Origin: Bacteroidota bacterium
Lineage (GTDB): Bacteria; Bacteroidota; Bacteroidia; Chitinophagales; Saprospiraceae
Assembly: GCA_024642705.1 (NCBI GenBank)
Contig: JAHEAQ010000017.1
Location: forward strand, 1-50,075
DNA: 50,075 nucleotides
Direction of reading: 5' to 3'
The notes beneath the pieces were generated by a model, which saw only the letters and a program-made list of their open reading frames with translations, did no database searches and had not been told where the DNA came from. Below are positions 1-9,087 of this stretch, one piece after another. Position 1 is the first letter of the stretch. Every line of letters begins with the position of its first letter. A program made the position numbers and the translations under genes.

Positions 1-56
1 AGGAAGTGATTATGAGCAAATAAACGTTTAGCTTCGACAGAATTTTTGACAGCAGC

Positions 57-177
57 CTTTAGTCCGTAATCTAAAGAAACAAGAACAAATGAGAGCCGTA
101 GGCTCGGATCATATTATAACAGCGGATTTTAATCCGTTGATTAGCAAATAGTTGAAATTATAAAGAGCTGTAGGCTC
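57..177. repeat. REP-like palindromes next to a decayed Y1 transposase
   Basis: Four short inverted repeats are packed together. They are CTTTAG/CTAAAG (57-62 with 71-76), the perfect palindrome GAGCC-GTA-GGCTC (93-105), CGGATT-TT-AATCCG (123-136), and GAGCT-GTA-GGCTC (165-177). The last is a one-base variant of the second, 72 bp further on, and both are followed by GGA. Repeated small hairpins upstream of a Y1 transposase relic fit the REP sequences mobilised by REP-associated tyrosine transposases. That link is an inference from proximity and form. Confidence 0.55.
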
Positions 178-210
178 GGAGAATATCTTAAAAGAAACAA
201 AAGTAATCCG

Positions 211-354
211 GCAAACACCTATCCTCAGATCTTTATTCAAACCATCTTCGCTGTAAAATTCCGCAATGAAGTGCTACACAAGAAATGGCGACTTGAAAGT
301 GAGCATGATGAAGGAACAGAGTTTATCCGCTCTCTGCCGATATATATTGTTTAA
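211..354 (+). pseudogene. Relic of a Y1 (IS200-like / REP-associated) transposase
   Basis: The reading frame from about 202 gives SNPANTYPQIFIQTIFAVKF and then RNEVLHKKW before a short unrelated tail and a TAA at 352-354. This matches the start of Bacteroidota IS200-like transposases (typically '(A)NTYTQI-I-TVFAVK-RNA-I-K-W'). No ATG remains in front of it. The HUH motif, the catalytic Tyr helix and everything after the first ~30 residues are missing, since an active protein would be about 150 residues. It sits directly downstream of the REP-like palindromes. The family assignment rests on pattern memory, not alignment. The tail after the Trp may be foreign or frameshifted sequence. Confidence 0.6.
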
Positions 355-697
355 GTTGTCTATAAAAACAAGAAAAACATGTTTTATAAGCTAAAATACT
401 CTGCATAAAACTTTCCGATTAAGGATAGAATAAATAGTAAGATTATTGGATATAATACATTAATGAAGAGGATTAAAATCATTTATTTGATCACTATTCT
501 CCATTAAAATTATTTTAGAGAAGGAAGTAAAATAACCCAAATTGACGTTTGTTTTAACTTCTAAAATTTATACGCATCATTAACAATGCAATCTTTAGTT
601 TTGACGATTAACATCCGTAAAATTGATGATTCCTATACCTTATAAAAATATTTTATTAACTTTTCATCCTGAAGACCATACTTAAACCCTAAATCAT
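355..697. other. Intergenic stretch upstream of the histidine kinase operon
   Basis: No gene is visible in these ~340 AT-rich bases. A TAGTTTTG match to the Bacteroidota -7 element (TAnnTTTG) lies at 596-603, about 95 bases before the kinase start, but I find no TTG at the expected distance upstream, so it is a weak promoter candidate. Confidence 0.4.
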
Positions 698-3208
698 TTG
701 AAAAAACTAATATTCTTCCTTTTTTCATTAATTTTTTCTGGTTCTGCTGCTGCACAACTTAAAGTCACATTTGTTATAGAAAAAGAGTCAATACTGCCAC
801 AAGATAGTATCTATATTTCTGGCGACTTCAACAAATGGGCAATCAACATGAAGAATGAAGATTATTTATTAGTTGACAATTCTGTTGGGCAAAAAATGAT
901 TACACTGGATCTCAGTCCAGGTGACCATGAATACAAATTTCACAGGGGAAATTGGGCAAAAGTTGAAATGAGACTTCAAGATAGTTTAACTATAGGCGAA
1001 GCTCCCAATAGACTGATTAAAATAAATCAAGACACAACAATCTATGCAGAAATTGATGAATGGTTAGATAGAGTTAAATTCACACCAAAATATCTTATTT
1101 CAGATTACTCAATCAAAGAAAATTTATTTTTAGGAAATAGAAATATTTGGTTGTATAAATCAGGAAATGACAATTCTTGGAAAAATAATGGCATTAACAC
1201 TACTGATTGGCAACAAATTAAACCATCAGAAATTGATTTATCTTTTGCAAATGAAGATGGCACAATAGAAGGTTGGTTTAGAACAACAATTAAAATAGAT
1301 TCCAATTTTCTTAGCAAAACACTTCAGCTTAAAATATCCGCTTGGGCCGCAATTGATTTGTATTTGGATGGAAACTTAATTCGGAGTTTTGGAAATACAG
1401 GAGATAATGGACAGCCTTTTAGAGAAAACAATAGAATTCATGATACATCGCAAGAAATTGATGTCTCTGGTGGAAAAGAATATTTATTTGCCTTACATTT
1501 TGTAGATAAACTTTCCAGTATTCCCAAAAGAGAATTTAAAGGTAATATCATCGTCCACATTTTTAGTAAGGAAGAATTTTCAAAATATGAGAACCATTTG
1601 ATTCAAGAGCCAATTTTTACCATTATTAAATTATCGATTAGTACATTATTGGCGTTGTTGTTTTGGCTGTTATATTTTGTCTTGCCAGATGAGCGCCATC
1701 TAAAGTTGATAGCTGCAGTTTCTACTTTACTTTTGATTTCGCAAATTTCAAATTGGATTTTCCACAGTCACATTGCATCATACGATGTTGTTGCCGTTAA
1801 TGAATATTTCACTTTTCTTTTTTATCCATTTTCAAATATTATAAGTATTTATTTGATTGTTAAAATATTCAATAGAAAGATTACCAAATTATTAAAATTC
1901 TTTTTATTGATGGTCGTTGCAATAGCCATTGTAGCTTTTTTAGGCTTTTTTCCCAATTTCTTAGGGCCTGCTAATTTTATATTTTGCTTCTTGATTCTTT
2001 TTTATTATACAATGACTTCTTTAAAGTACTTAAAAGGGGCGCAGTGGGCTGTCGTAATCGGAATTCTAATCATGGGCACATTGGTATTGGTAGGACTTAT
2101 TCAATCCATATTTTTTGAAAATCAAGCCAGTTACATCATAGTTTCAATTATTGAAACCAGCAGCGCATTAGCTTTTCCACTTTCATTAATAGTTTATGTA
2201 GCATGGCGTTTCAAAGAAATTATTAAAGAAGTGAAAGTTAATGCACAGCAAGTTGTTGTACTCTCAGCAAAGCAACAAGAACAAGCAATTATGCAACAAA
2301 AAGTATTGGAAGAACAAGTAAAAGAAAGAACTTTTGAACTTAGCCAATCTTTAGATCAACTAAAATCCACCCAATCTCAACTCATCCATTCCGAAAAAAT
2401 GGCTTCCCTTGGAGAACTCACAGCAGGTATTGCACACGAAATTCAGAATCCGCTCAACTTTGTAAATAATTTCTCAGAAATCAATGTAGAACTTATTGAA
2501 GAATTAACTGATGAAATTACAAAAGGGAATTACGACGAAGTAAGTGCAATCGTACAAAACATAAAAGAAAATGAACAAAAAATAAACCATCATGGCAAAA
2601 GAGCAGATTCTATCGTAAAAGGCATGTTGCAACACAGCAGAAGCAGCAATGGAATCAAAGAACCAACAGATATAAACAAACTCGTTGATGAATATTTAAG
2701 ACTTTCCTACCATGGTCTGCGTGCCAAAGACAAGTCCTTTAATGCGAAAATTCGTACCGAATATGATGAAAAATTGGGCAAAATAAATGTCATTCCGCAA
2801 GATTTTGGAAGAGTTATTTTAAATTTATTTACCAATGCTTTTTATGCCGTAAAAGAAAAGCAAGAACAATGGAGGAGTTTACATCCAACAAATATTTCTG
2901 AATATGAACCTATGGTTTCGGTATTAACAAAACAATTAGACAATAAAGTTGAAATTAGAATTTCTGATAATGGTGCTGGTATTCCCAAAACCGCTTTAGA
3001 TAAAATATTCCATCCATTCTTCACTACTAAACCTACTGGACAAGGAACTGGATTAGGACTTTCTATGAGTTACGATATTGTAAAAGCTCATGATGGTTTA
3101 ATATATGTTGAAACAAAAACTGAAGAAGATTTACAAAGTACCAAACTTGAAAACAGCGAATTATTAGAGACAGGAACCAGTTTCATAATTGAATTGAATA
3201 ACCTTTAA
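698..3208 (+). CDS. 7TM sensor histidine kinase with an N-terminal E-set/CBM48-like sensor domain
   Basis: Membrane histidine kinase that should autophosphorylate and pass phosphate to the receivers encoded next to it. Order of parts: signal peptide (residues 1-19, ending AAAQ); an E-set domain resembling the AMPK/CBM48 glycogen-binding fold (about 20-100, with ISGDFNKW and HEYKFHRG); a jelly-roll-like region (about 140-290, 'AAIDLYLDGNLIRSFGN') as in 7TMR-DISM extracellular domains; about seven membrane segments (306-503); a coiled coil (about 510-565); HisKA with phospho-acceptor His580 (GIAHEIQNPLN); and HATPase_c with N-box N709/N713, DNGAGIP (757-763) and a GTGLGLS loop. All catalytic boxes are intact. 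The start is TTG, chosen because the signal peptide begins there. The next gene follows after 12 bases. The E-set domain suggests sensing of a sugar or glycan, but no ligand can be named. Confidence 0.9.
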   Translation: MKKLIFFLFSLIFSGSAAAQLKVTFVIEKESILPQDSIYISGDFNKWAINMKNEDYLLVDNSVGQKMITLDLSPGDHEYKFHRGNWAKVEMRLQDSLTIGEAPNRLIKINQDTTIYAEIDEWLDRVKFTPKYLISDYSIKENLFLGNRNIWLYKSGNDNSWKNNGINTTDWQQIKPSEIDLSFANEDGTIEGWFRTTIKIDSNFLSKTLQLKISAWAAIDLYLDGNLIRSFGNTGDNGQPFRENNRIHDTSQEIDVSGGKEYLFALHFVDKLSSIPKREFKGNIIVHIFSKEEFSKYENHLIQEPIFTIIKLSISTLLALLFWLLYFVLPDERHLKLIAAVSTLLLISQISNWIFHSHIASYDVVAVNEYFTFLFYPFSNIISIYLIVKIFNRKITKLLKFFLLMVVAIAIVAFLGFFPNFLGPANFIFCFLILFYYTMTSLKYLKGAQWAVVIGILIMGTLVLVGLIQSIFFENQASYIIVSIIETSSALAFPLSLIVYVAWRFKEIIKEVKVNAQQVVVLSAKQQEQAIMQQKVLEEQVKERTFELSQSLDQLKSTQSQLIHSEKMASLGELTAGIAHEIQNPLNFVNNFSEINVELIEELTDEITKGNYDEVSAIVQNIKENEQKINHHGKRADSIVKGMLQHSRSSNGIKEPTDINKLVDEYLRLSYHGLRAKDKSFNAKIRTEYDEKLGKINVIPQDFGRVILNLFTNAFYAVKEKQEQWRSLHPTNISEYEPMVSVLTKQLDNKVEIRISDNGAGIPKTALDKIFHPFFTTKPTGQGTGLGLSMSYDIVKAHDGLIYVETKTEEDLQSTKLENSELLETGTSFIIELNNL

Positions 3209-3220
3209 AAACTTAATAAT

Positions 3221-3598
3221 ATGAAAATTTTAGTAGTCGATGACGAGCAGGATGTCAAATTTCTTTTTGAACAGCGGTTTAGGAAAGAAATAAAAAATGG
3301 TGAAATGGACCTAGTCTTTGCATTTTCTGGTGAAGAAGCTTTAAATTACATGAAAGAAAATGAACACGAAGCTGTATTGATTCTTTCAGATATTAATATG
3401 CCAGGAATGAGTGGACTTGAACTCCTAAAACACATTAAAGAAAAATATGAAAAACCACCTCCAATAGTAATGATGATAACTGCATATGGTGATGATGAAA
3501 ATTACAATAGTGCAATGAAATTAGGGGCTGATGATTTTTTAACAAAACCGGTTGATTTTAAAACTTTGAAAGAAAAACTAAAATCAAAAATGTCATGA
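3221..3598 (+). CDS. Stand-alone response regulator receiver domain
   Basis: A 125-residue CheY-like receiver with no output domain. The acidic pair D7/D8, phospho-acceptor Asp57 (SDINMPGMSG), Thr87 (MITAYG) and Lys109 (LTKPVD) are all present, so it should be phosphorylated normally. It lies 12 bases behind the histidine kinase and overlaps the following cyclase gene by four bases (ATGA), indicating translational coupling. It resembles the receiver half of the cyclase protein, including the LSDINMP motif, so the two probably arose by duplication. Likely roles are a phosphate sink or intermediate between the kinase and the cyclase, or a separate protein-protein output. The sequence does not say which. 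Confidence 0.9.
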   Translation: MKILVVDDEQDVKFLFEQRFRKEIKNGEMDLVFAFSGEEALNYMKENEHEAVLILSDINMPGMSGLELLKHIKEKYEKPPPIVMMITAYGDDENYNSAMKLGADDFLTKPVDFKTLKEKLKSKMS

Positions 3599-4626
3599 CA
3601 AAAATTTTAGTTGCTGATGATGAGGAGGATCTGGAAATCCTTATCAGACAAAAATTTCGGCAAAAAATAAGGGAACAACAATATGAATTTGTGTTCGCTG
3701 TAAATGGAAATGATGCCCTAGCAAAAATGATAGAGCATCCTGATGTTTCTATTGTGCTTAGTGATATCAACATGCCAGAAATGGATGGATTAACGCTCCT
3801 TACAAAACTTGGTGAATTGAACCCAATGACCAAAACAGTAATGGTTTCAGCTTATGGTGACATGGACAATATTCGAACTGCCATGAATCTTGGCGCGTTT
3901 GATTTTGTAACCAAGCCTATAAATTTCAAAGATTTGGAAATGACCATGGAAAAAACAATTCACCATGTTATTCAACTAAAAAATACTTTGAACGCCATAA
4001 AAGAAAACAACATTTTAAAAATGTATGTTGACAAAAATGTTCTGAATTTCATGGCGACTAAAGAATATGAAACTTCATTGGAAGAAAATGAAACCATTGA
4101 AGCCTCAGTAGCTTTTATTGACATTTGCGGTTTTACAGCAATTAGCGAAAAAGAAGACCCTAATACCGTTGTTACCTTAATCAACAACTATTTTGACTTG
4201 ATGGTTAAAGAAATTATAGCTCAAGATGGCATAGTCGATAAATTTATGGGCGATTGCATCATGGCCGTTTTTAAAGGCGATTACAATATTGACAGAGCTA
4301 TTGATGCTTGCCTTAGCATCCGGAACAAAATCAATTCTTTACCGTCCGATCACAGCTTCACCCCACAAGTTTCAATAGGAATCAACAGCGGAGAAATGAT
4401 TTCAGGAAATATTGGTTCTATTACGTTGAAAAGATTAGATTATACCGTAATTGGAGATACTGTCAATACTGCTCAAAGATTACAAAGTGCTGCTGAAAAT
4501 GGTCAGATAGTAATCAGCGAATCATGTTATGAAAAAGTAAAACAATCCTTTCATTGCGAAAAAATTGGCAGTAAAAGGTTGAAAAATAAAGAGGAAGAAG
4601 TTATATTATATGAAGTATTGAGCTAA
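3595..4626 (+). CDS. Response regulator fused to a class III adenylate/guanylate cyclase
   Basis: Receiver domain (residues 1-120: D8/D9, phospho-acceptor Asp57, Lys107) followed by a linker helix and a class III cyclase catalytic domain (about 168-343). Visible catalytic residues are metal ligands Asp176 (VAFIDICGFT) and Asp220 (DKFMGD), Lys216 at the purine-recognition position, Thr284 in DYTVIGDTVN, and Asn291 and Arg295 (VNTAQRL) for transition-state binding. The set is complete. Lys/Thr at the specificity positions favours ATP as substrate, so cAMP is the likelier product, although cGMP cannot be excluded. The enzyme should be cytoplasmic and act as a homodimer, with activity set by phosphorylation from the upstream kinase. 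Overlaps the preceding receiver gene by four bases and precedes the HD-YitT gene by 28 bases. Confidence 0.92.
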   Translation: MTKILVADDEEDLEILIRQKFRQKIREQQYEFVFAVNGNDALAKMIEHPDVSIVLSDINMPEMDGLTLLTKLGELNPMTKTVMVSAYGDMDNIRTAMNLGAFDFVTKPINFKDLEMTMEKTIHHVIQLKNTLNAIKENNILKMYVDKNVLNFMATKEYETSLEENETIEASVAFIDICGFTAISEKEDPNTVVTLINNYFDLMVKEIIAQDGIVDKFMGDCIMAVFKGDYNIDRAIDACLSIRNKINSLPSDHSFTPQVSIGINSGEMISGNIGSITLKRLDYTVIGDTVNTAQRLQSAAENGQIVISESCYEKVKQSFHCEKIGSKRLKNKEEEVILYEVLS

Positions 4627-4654
4627 AAAGAGGAATTTACCACAAAACTTATTC

Positions 4655-6106
4655 ATGAAATACCAAGAAGCTAACAACTTACTAATACCAAAATTAGAAA
4701 AAGGACTACCCTCACATATTACCTACCATAATGTGCAACATACCAAATATGTCATCAAATCAGCGGAATTAATTGCTGAAAAAGAGAAAGTTATTGGAGA
4801 TGACCTAATTCTATTAAAAACTGCAGCCTTATTTCACGACGCTGGTTTTTTGAAAAGTCATATTGAACACGAAGCTTTATCTTGCGAAATTGCACGAGAA
4901 TTATTGCCAAAATTCGATTATAACCCAGACCAAATTGAACACATCTGCGAAATGATTATGGCAACCAAATTACCTCAAAAACCGCATGATCACTTGGCAG
5001 AAATTCTTTGCGATTCTGATTTATACTATCTTGGAAGTGCGGAATATGAAAAATTGGCAGAAAACCTTTTTAAAGAATTTAAAGCTAATAAAATTCTAAA
5101 AGAGAAAAAAGAGTGGTTGTTGCTCCAAAAAGAATTTCTCTCTTCACATCATTACTTTACCAAAACTGCCAGGCATGAAAGAGATGAAACAAAAAAGAAA
5201 AAACTTCACATCGTCAAGGAAAAACTGAAATTCCATATATCTAAGGATGCACCAATTGTGATCATTCAGGATGCATTCTTAATTATTGCCGCAGTTATTA
5301 TTTCCGGAATTGCATTAAAAGGATTTTTGGTTCCAAATCAATTTTTTGATGGCGGTATTTCAGGAATTGCATTGCTTGTTTCGCAGCTTTTTGGTGTAAA
5401 TTTATCGATTGCAATTATCGCTTTAAATTTACCCTTAATAGTCATTAGTTACTTTTCCGTAGGCAAAAAATTTGCAATTAGAACCCTAGCAAGTATTTTT
5501 TTGCTATCCATTTGTTATTTCTTGCTACCTGATTTAGTATTTACTGAAGATAAATTACTGATTTCTATTTTTGGAGGAATTTTTCTTGGGATTGGTATTG
5601 GTTTAGGAATGAGAGCTGGAGCTGCTTTAGATGGAATTGATGTTCTAGCACTATACACATTCAAAAAGACATCTTTCAGTATGACGGAAATCGTTATGGG
5701 AATCAATATATTGATATTTTCTGTTGCTGCATTTCAATTTGGAATCGAAATAGCATTGTATTCCATTCTTACTTATTTTGCAGCTTCAATTAGTTTGGAT
5801 TATGTGGTAGAAGGTTTGCAGGCTCATATTGGGGTTACTATTATTTCTAGCAAAAGTGAAGATATCAAGTATCAATTAGTGAATGAACTTGGTCGTGGAA
5901 TCACTGTTTATAAAGGAGAAAGGGGATTTCTACCAGGAAAATATGAAATTAGCTCAGAATGTGATATTATATTCACAGTTATATCCAGACTAGAAATGCG
6001 TAAACTGAAAAATCTGGTTTATGAAATAGATGAAAATGCTTTTGTATTCGCAAATTCAATTAAAGAAGCTTCTGGTGGTATCGTCAAGAAAATTCAAGGT
6101 TATTAG
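4655..6106 (+). CDS. HD-domain phosphohydrolase fused to a YitT-family membrane protein (DUF161-DUF2179)
   Basis: Two families in one chain. Residues 1-~195 form an HD domain with the metal-binding pattern H29 (YHNVQH), H61-D62 (LFHDAGF) and D120/D122 (CDSDLYYLG), expected to hydrolyse a phosphate ester or phosphodiester. From about residue 201 the protein becomes a YitT/DUF161 membrane domain with five or six hydrophobic segments and the family motif GGISGIALL. It is followed by a cytoplasmic DUF2179 domain (about 391-483, 'GRGITVYKGERGF'). YitT proteins have no firmly established transport substrate. As last gene of the kinase-receiver-cyclase operon (28-base gap), the HD domain is a candidate for breaking down or responding to the nucleotide signal, but its substrate is unknown. 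DUF2179 domains are small C-terminal domains that could bind a ligand. Confidence 0.88.
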   Translation: MKYQEANNLLIPKLEKGLPSHITYHNVQHTKYVIKSAELIAEKEKVIGDDLILLKTAALFHDAGFLKSHIEHEALSCEIARELLPKFDYNPDQIEHICEMIMATKLPQKPHDHLAEILCDSDLYYLGSAEYEKLAENLFKEFKANKILKEKKEWLLLQKEFLSSHHYFTKTARHERDETKKKKLHIVKEKLKFHISKDAPIVIIQDAFLIIAAVIISGIALKGFLVPNQFFDGGISGIALLVSQLFGVNLSIAIIALNLPLIVISYFSVGKKFAIRTLASIFLLSICYFLLPDLVFTEDKLLISIFGGIFLGIGIGLGMRAGAALDGIDVLALYTFKKTSFSMTEIVMGINILIFSVAAFQFGIEIALYSILTYFAASISLDYVVEGLQAHIGVTIISSKSEDIKYQLVNELGRGITVYKGERGFLPGKYEISSECDIIFTVISRLEMRKLKNLVYEIDENAFVFANSIKEASGGIVKKIQGY

Positions 6107-6296
6107 AATTTACCAACCAAAATATACTTATATCAAATGTTATTTTAATGTGAAAGCTATTGATTTTTCAAGAAATTCAAAATGTTCTAGTTATTTTGCG
6201 ATCTAATTACATCTTTGTTAAAAGGTGTATTTGTAACCAAAAAGTGAAAGTTTTAATTTTTATTATTTGGGTATTTTTAAATTTAAACATTAAGGA

Positions 6297-7988
6297 ATGA
6301 TATCTAGAATAATTTCATTTGTAATATTATACATGATTAGTGGATCTTTTCTATTTGGACAAGTAAATCAAGACCAAAAACCTAAATTAGTTGTAGGAAT
6401 CGTAGTTGATCAAATGAGATTTGATTATCTATACAAATACGAAAACAAATATGGAGAAGACGGTTTTAAAAGACTTATGCATGATGGCTTCAATTTTAAA
6501 AACATGCATTATAATTACATTCCGACTGTAACTGCTGCAGGACATGCCTCGATTTATACTGGGACTACACCTTCAGTGCATGGTATTATAGGCAATGGTT
6601 GGTATGATCGATATACTCATGAAGGCGTGGAAAATGTAACTGATTCAACTTATACGTTAGTTGGAGCTAAGAATGAAAGTAAAAGTGGTTATTCCCCTAA
6701 AAACTTATTGGTAACTACCATTACGGATCAACTCCAAATGGCATCTAATTTCAAATCGAAGACCATCAGTGTTTCACTTAAGGATCGCGGAGCTATTTTA
6801 CCAGGTGGTCATACTGCAAATGGCGCATATTGGAATGATTGGGAATCTAGCCCAGGATATTTTGTTTCAAGTACGTATTACATGAACGAATTGCCTGACT
6901 GGGTTACTGAATTTAACAACAAAGAGAAATCAAATAGCTATTTGGATGAAATTTGGAACACGCTCCTCCCTATTGAAACTTATACAGAAAGCGCCCCGGA
7001 CAATAATAAATATGAATATACATTAGGAGGTAAAAGAAGTCCTACTTTCCCTTATGATTTAAAAGAAATGCGAACAAAATATAGAGAACAGGGAAGTGAG
7101 TATAAGTTATTGTGGGTAACCCCTGCTGGAAATTCAATATTGACTGAATTTGCAATTGAAGCAATAAAAAATGAAAATTTAGGTGGCGGTGACTATACTG
7201 ATTTTATAAATATTAGCTTTTCTACTCCAGATGTAGTCGGCCATTCTTTTGGTCCTCAGTCCGTAGAAATAGAAGACATTTATCTCAGATTAGATCAAAA
7301 CATTGCAGATTTATTAAACTATCTGGATGAAAAAGTTGGAGTAGACAATTATGTGCTTTTTTTAACTTCAGACCACGCAGCTTTACCCGTAGTTTCTTTT
7401 CTAGATGACCATAAATTGCCTTCTGGATTGGTCGAAATTGATAATTGCAAAAATGCATTACACCAATATTTGAACAATAAATATGGTGTAAATGAATGGA
7501 TCGAGTATTTTGGAGGTGATGAAATCTATTTAGATAGAGATTTGATTAATAATAAGAAAAAAGTGGATTTAAAAACAATACAACAAGAAGCTGCAAATTT
7601 TTTAATGAATCTTGAAGGTATAAGTGTTGCAATAACTGCAGATCAATTACAATTTCAAGAATATAATTCTGGAATTAAACAAATGTTGCAAAATGGATTT
7701 AATTTTAAAAGGTCAGGTGATATTTTAGTAACTTTTGAACCTGGTTTTCTTGCCAATACAACTCCGGGAAGAACTGTAAATATGGTAAAAGGTACGACGC
7801 ATGGAACAGGATACAATTATGACACACATGTGCCTATGTTGTGGTTTGGATCGGGAATTAAAACTGGAGAATCGGTCAGAAAAGTGAGCATAACTGACAT
7901 AACTCCGAGTTTATCGATGATTCTAAACTTACAATTGCCAAGCGGGTCTTCCGGAGAGCCTCTGTTTGAAATTTTTGGCAATAAATAA
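6297..7988 (+). CDS. pafA: PafA-like secreted alkaline phosphatase
   Basis: Periplasmic phosphomonoesterase of the alkaline phosphatase superfamily, closest in pattern to the phosphate-irrepressible PafA of flavobacteria. Signal peptide 1-21 (LFGQ). The active-site set can be read off directly: Asp38 (VVDQMR), nucleophile Thr79 (YIPTVTAAGH), Asn100 (GNGWYD), Lys162 and Arg164 (SLKDRG), Asp312 and His316 (PDVVGHSFGP), Asp359 and His360 (TSDHAA), and His502 (GTTHGTGYNYDTH). The first five positions carry the same numbers as in the characterised Elizabethkingia PafA as I recall it. The Lys/Arg/Asn set is the mark of a monoesterase rather than a diesterase (NPP). The protein has 563 residues, slightly longer than PafA. 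It probably releases phosphate from organic phosphates. Single-gene unit, convergent with the CotH-like gene. Confidence 0.88.
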   Translation: MISRIISFVILYMISGSFLFGQVNQDQKPKLVVGIVVDQMRFDYLYKYENKYGEDGFKRLMHDGFNFKNMHYNYIPTVTAAGHASIYTGTTPSVHGIIGNGWYDRYTHEGVENVTDSTYTLVGAKNESKSGYSPKNLLVTTITDQLQMASNFKSKTISVSLKDRGAILPGGHTANGAYWNDWESSPGYFVSSTYYMNELPDWVTEFNNKEKSNSYLDEIWNTLLPIETYTESAPDNNKYEYTLGGKRSPTFPYDLKEMRTKYREQGSEYKLLWVTPAGNSILTEFAIEAIKNENLGGGDYTDFINISFSTPDVVGHSFGPQSVEIEDIYLRLDQNIADLLNYLDEKVGVDNYVLFLTSDHAALPVVSFLDDHKLPSGLVEIDNCKNALHQYLNNKYGVNEWIEYFGGDEIYLDRDLINNKKKVDLKTIQQEAANFLMNLEGISVAITADQLQFQEYNSGIKQMLQNGFNFKRSGDILVTFEPGFLANTTPGRTVNMVKGTTHGTGYNYDTHVPMLWFGSGIKTGESVRKVSITDITPSLSMILNLQLPSGSSGEPLFEIFGNK

Positions 7989-8025
7989 CTAAAAAATAAT
8001 CTCAAACTATAAAGTAGTAAAAATA

Positions 8026-9087
8026 TTAGTTTTCTCTAGATGCCAAAATGACTTCGTTTTGAAAGATATTGTCATTTTCAATTACTTTAAAGAAAGATAA
8101 AATATAATTTTCGGCTCTTTTGTACTCTTTTGGATTCGTAAAAACTTCTTCAAAGCTTTTCATTGTGTCCAATATTTTGTCTTTATTTACTAAAAATTCT
8201 TGTCTCACTGATTGAAATGAGTCTTCATCTCTTTTAAAACCTCTGTACAATCTCTGCTTGATGTCGCTAATGCCCAATGGTTTCCCTTCCATTTCAGGCA
8301 AAACCCCATAACTAGGATCGACAAAACCTGACATATCAAAATCATAAGGAATTGGAATTATTTTACTATCAATAAATATCAACTTAGAATTATGTTGGTA
8401 TCCAGTTGAAAAATCGACATTACCAATCATATATTGAAAAAGATCATTCCTAATTGAAAAAATTGCATCTTGAGATAATGGATGAACAAATCGTTTAATC
8501 TGATTGGCTCCTTCCCTTGCAACAAGTACTTTATCATCTTCGATTAGAAATCCAATTAGGCTATAATTTTCGTCTTTATTATCATTTGTATCATCAAAAT
8601 CTATTTGCAACATTCTGGTTTTAAAAGAATACTGTGAGATGACTTCAAACAATTTATAAGCGATGTATTCTTTAATAACATCATCATTGCTATGCTTTGA
8701 CTTCAAACAAGGAAGCACTAATTTTAATTTAGTATGTCCTTCAAAAACAGTACCTGCTCCATCAGATTTTTTTATTTTAATCATTACTGGGGGAAAATAA
8801 CATTTTTCACGACGAAAATTTCCCCTGGCTTTAAGTTCAACATTAACCGTTACCCATGTGCCATCTTCTTTCTTATACGTGATATCTGAAATGGTATAAA
8901 TGCTGTCTTTGGTATTTTTTTTTAAATTCTTTTGAGAATATTTCAACTTTATAGGAAGAATCTCTGATTGGTTAAAAAGTGGATCAAATTCAATTAGTTG
9001 TCTGATAGTATCCTTTTCTTGGGAAAAAGCAATATTAAAAACTAAGAAAAAGGAAAAAAGGAGGAGGCTGACTATTTGTTTTTTCAA
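8026..9087 (-). CDS. Secreted CotH-kinase-like protein
   Basis: Exported protein of 353 residues with a clear signal peptide (1-23, NIAFSQ). Motifs recall the CotH family of protein-kinase-like enzymes: a basic RGNFRRE segment (88-95), a KLKLV strand (120-124), NVDFS...HNSKL in the catalytic-loop position (223-236), and PYDFDMSG (247-254) where CotH has its PWDxD metal-binding motif. The match is distant, so kinase activity is an inference. The start is a TTG, because an in-frame TAA lies a few codons upstream, there is no ATG nearby, and the signal peptide starts at once. This start lies inside the first codons of the divergent bestrophin-like gene. Convergent with the PafA gene. Confidence 0.6.
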   Translation of the reverse strand: MKKQIVSLLLFSFFLVFNIAFSQEKDTIRQLIEFDPLFNQSEILPIKLKYSQKNLKKNTKDSIYTISDITYKKEDGTWVTVNVELKARGNFRREKCYFPPVMIKIKKSDGAGTVFEGHTKLKLVLPCLKSKHSNDDVIKEYIAYKLFEVISQYSFKTRMLQIDFDDTNDNKDENYSLIGFLIEDDKVLVAREGANQIKRFVHPLSQDAIFSIRNDLFQYMIGNVDFSTGYQHNSKLIFIDSKIIPIPYDFDMSGFVDPSYGVLPEMEGKPLGISDIKQRLYRGFKRDEDSFQSVRQEFLVNKDKILDTMKSFEEVFTNPKEYKRAENYILSFFKVIENDNIFQNEVILASREN

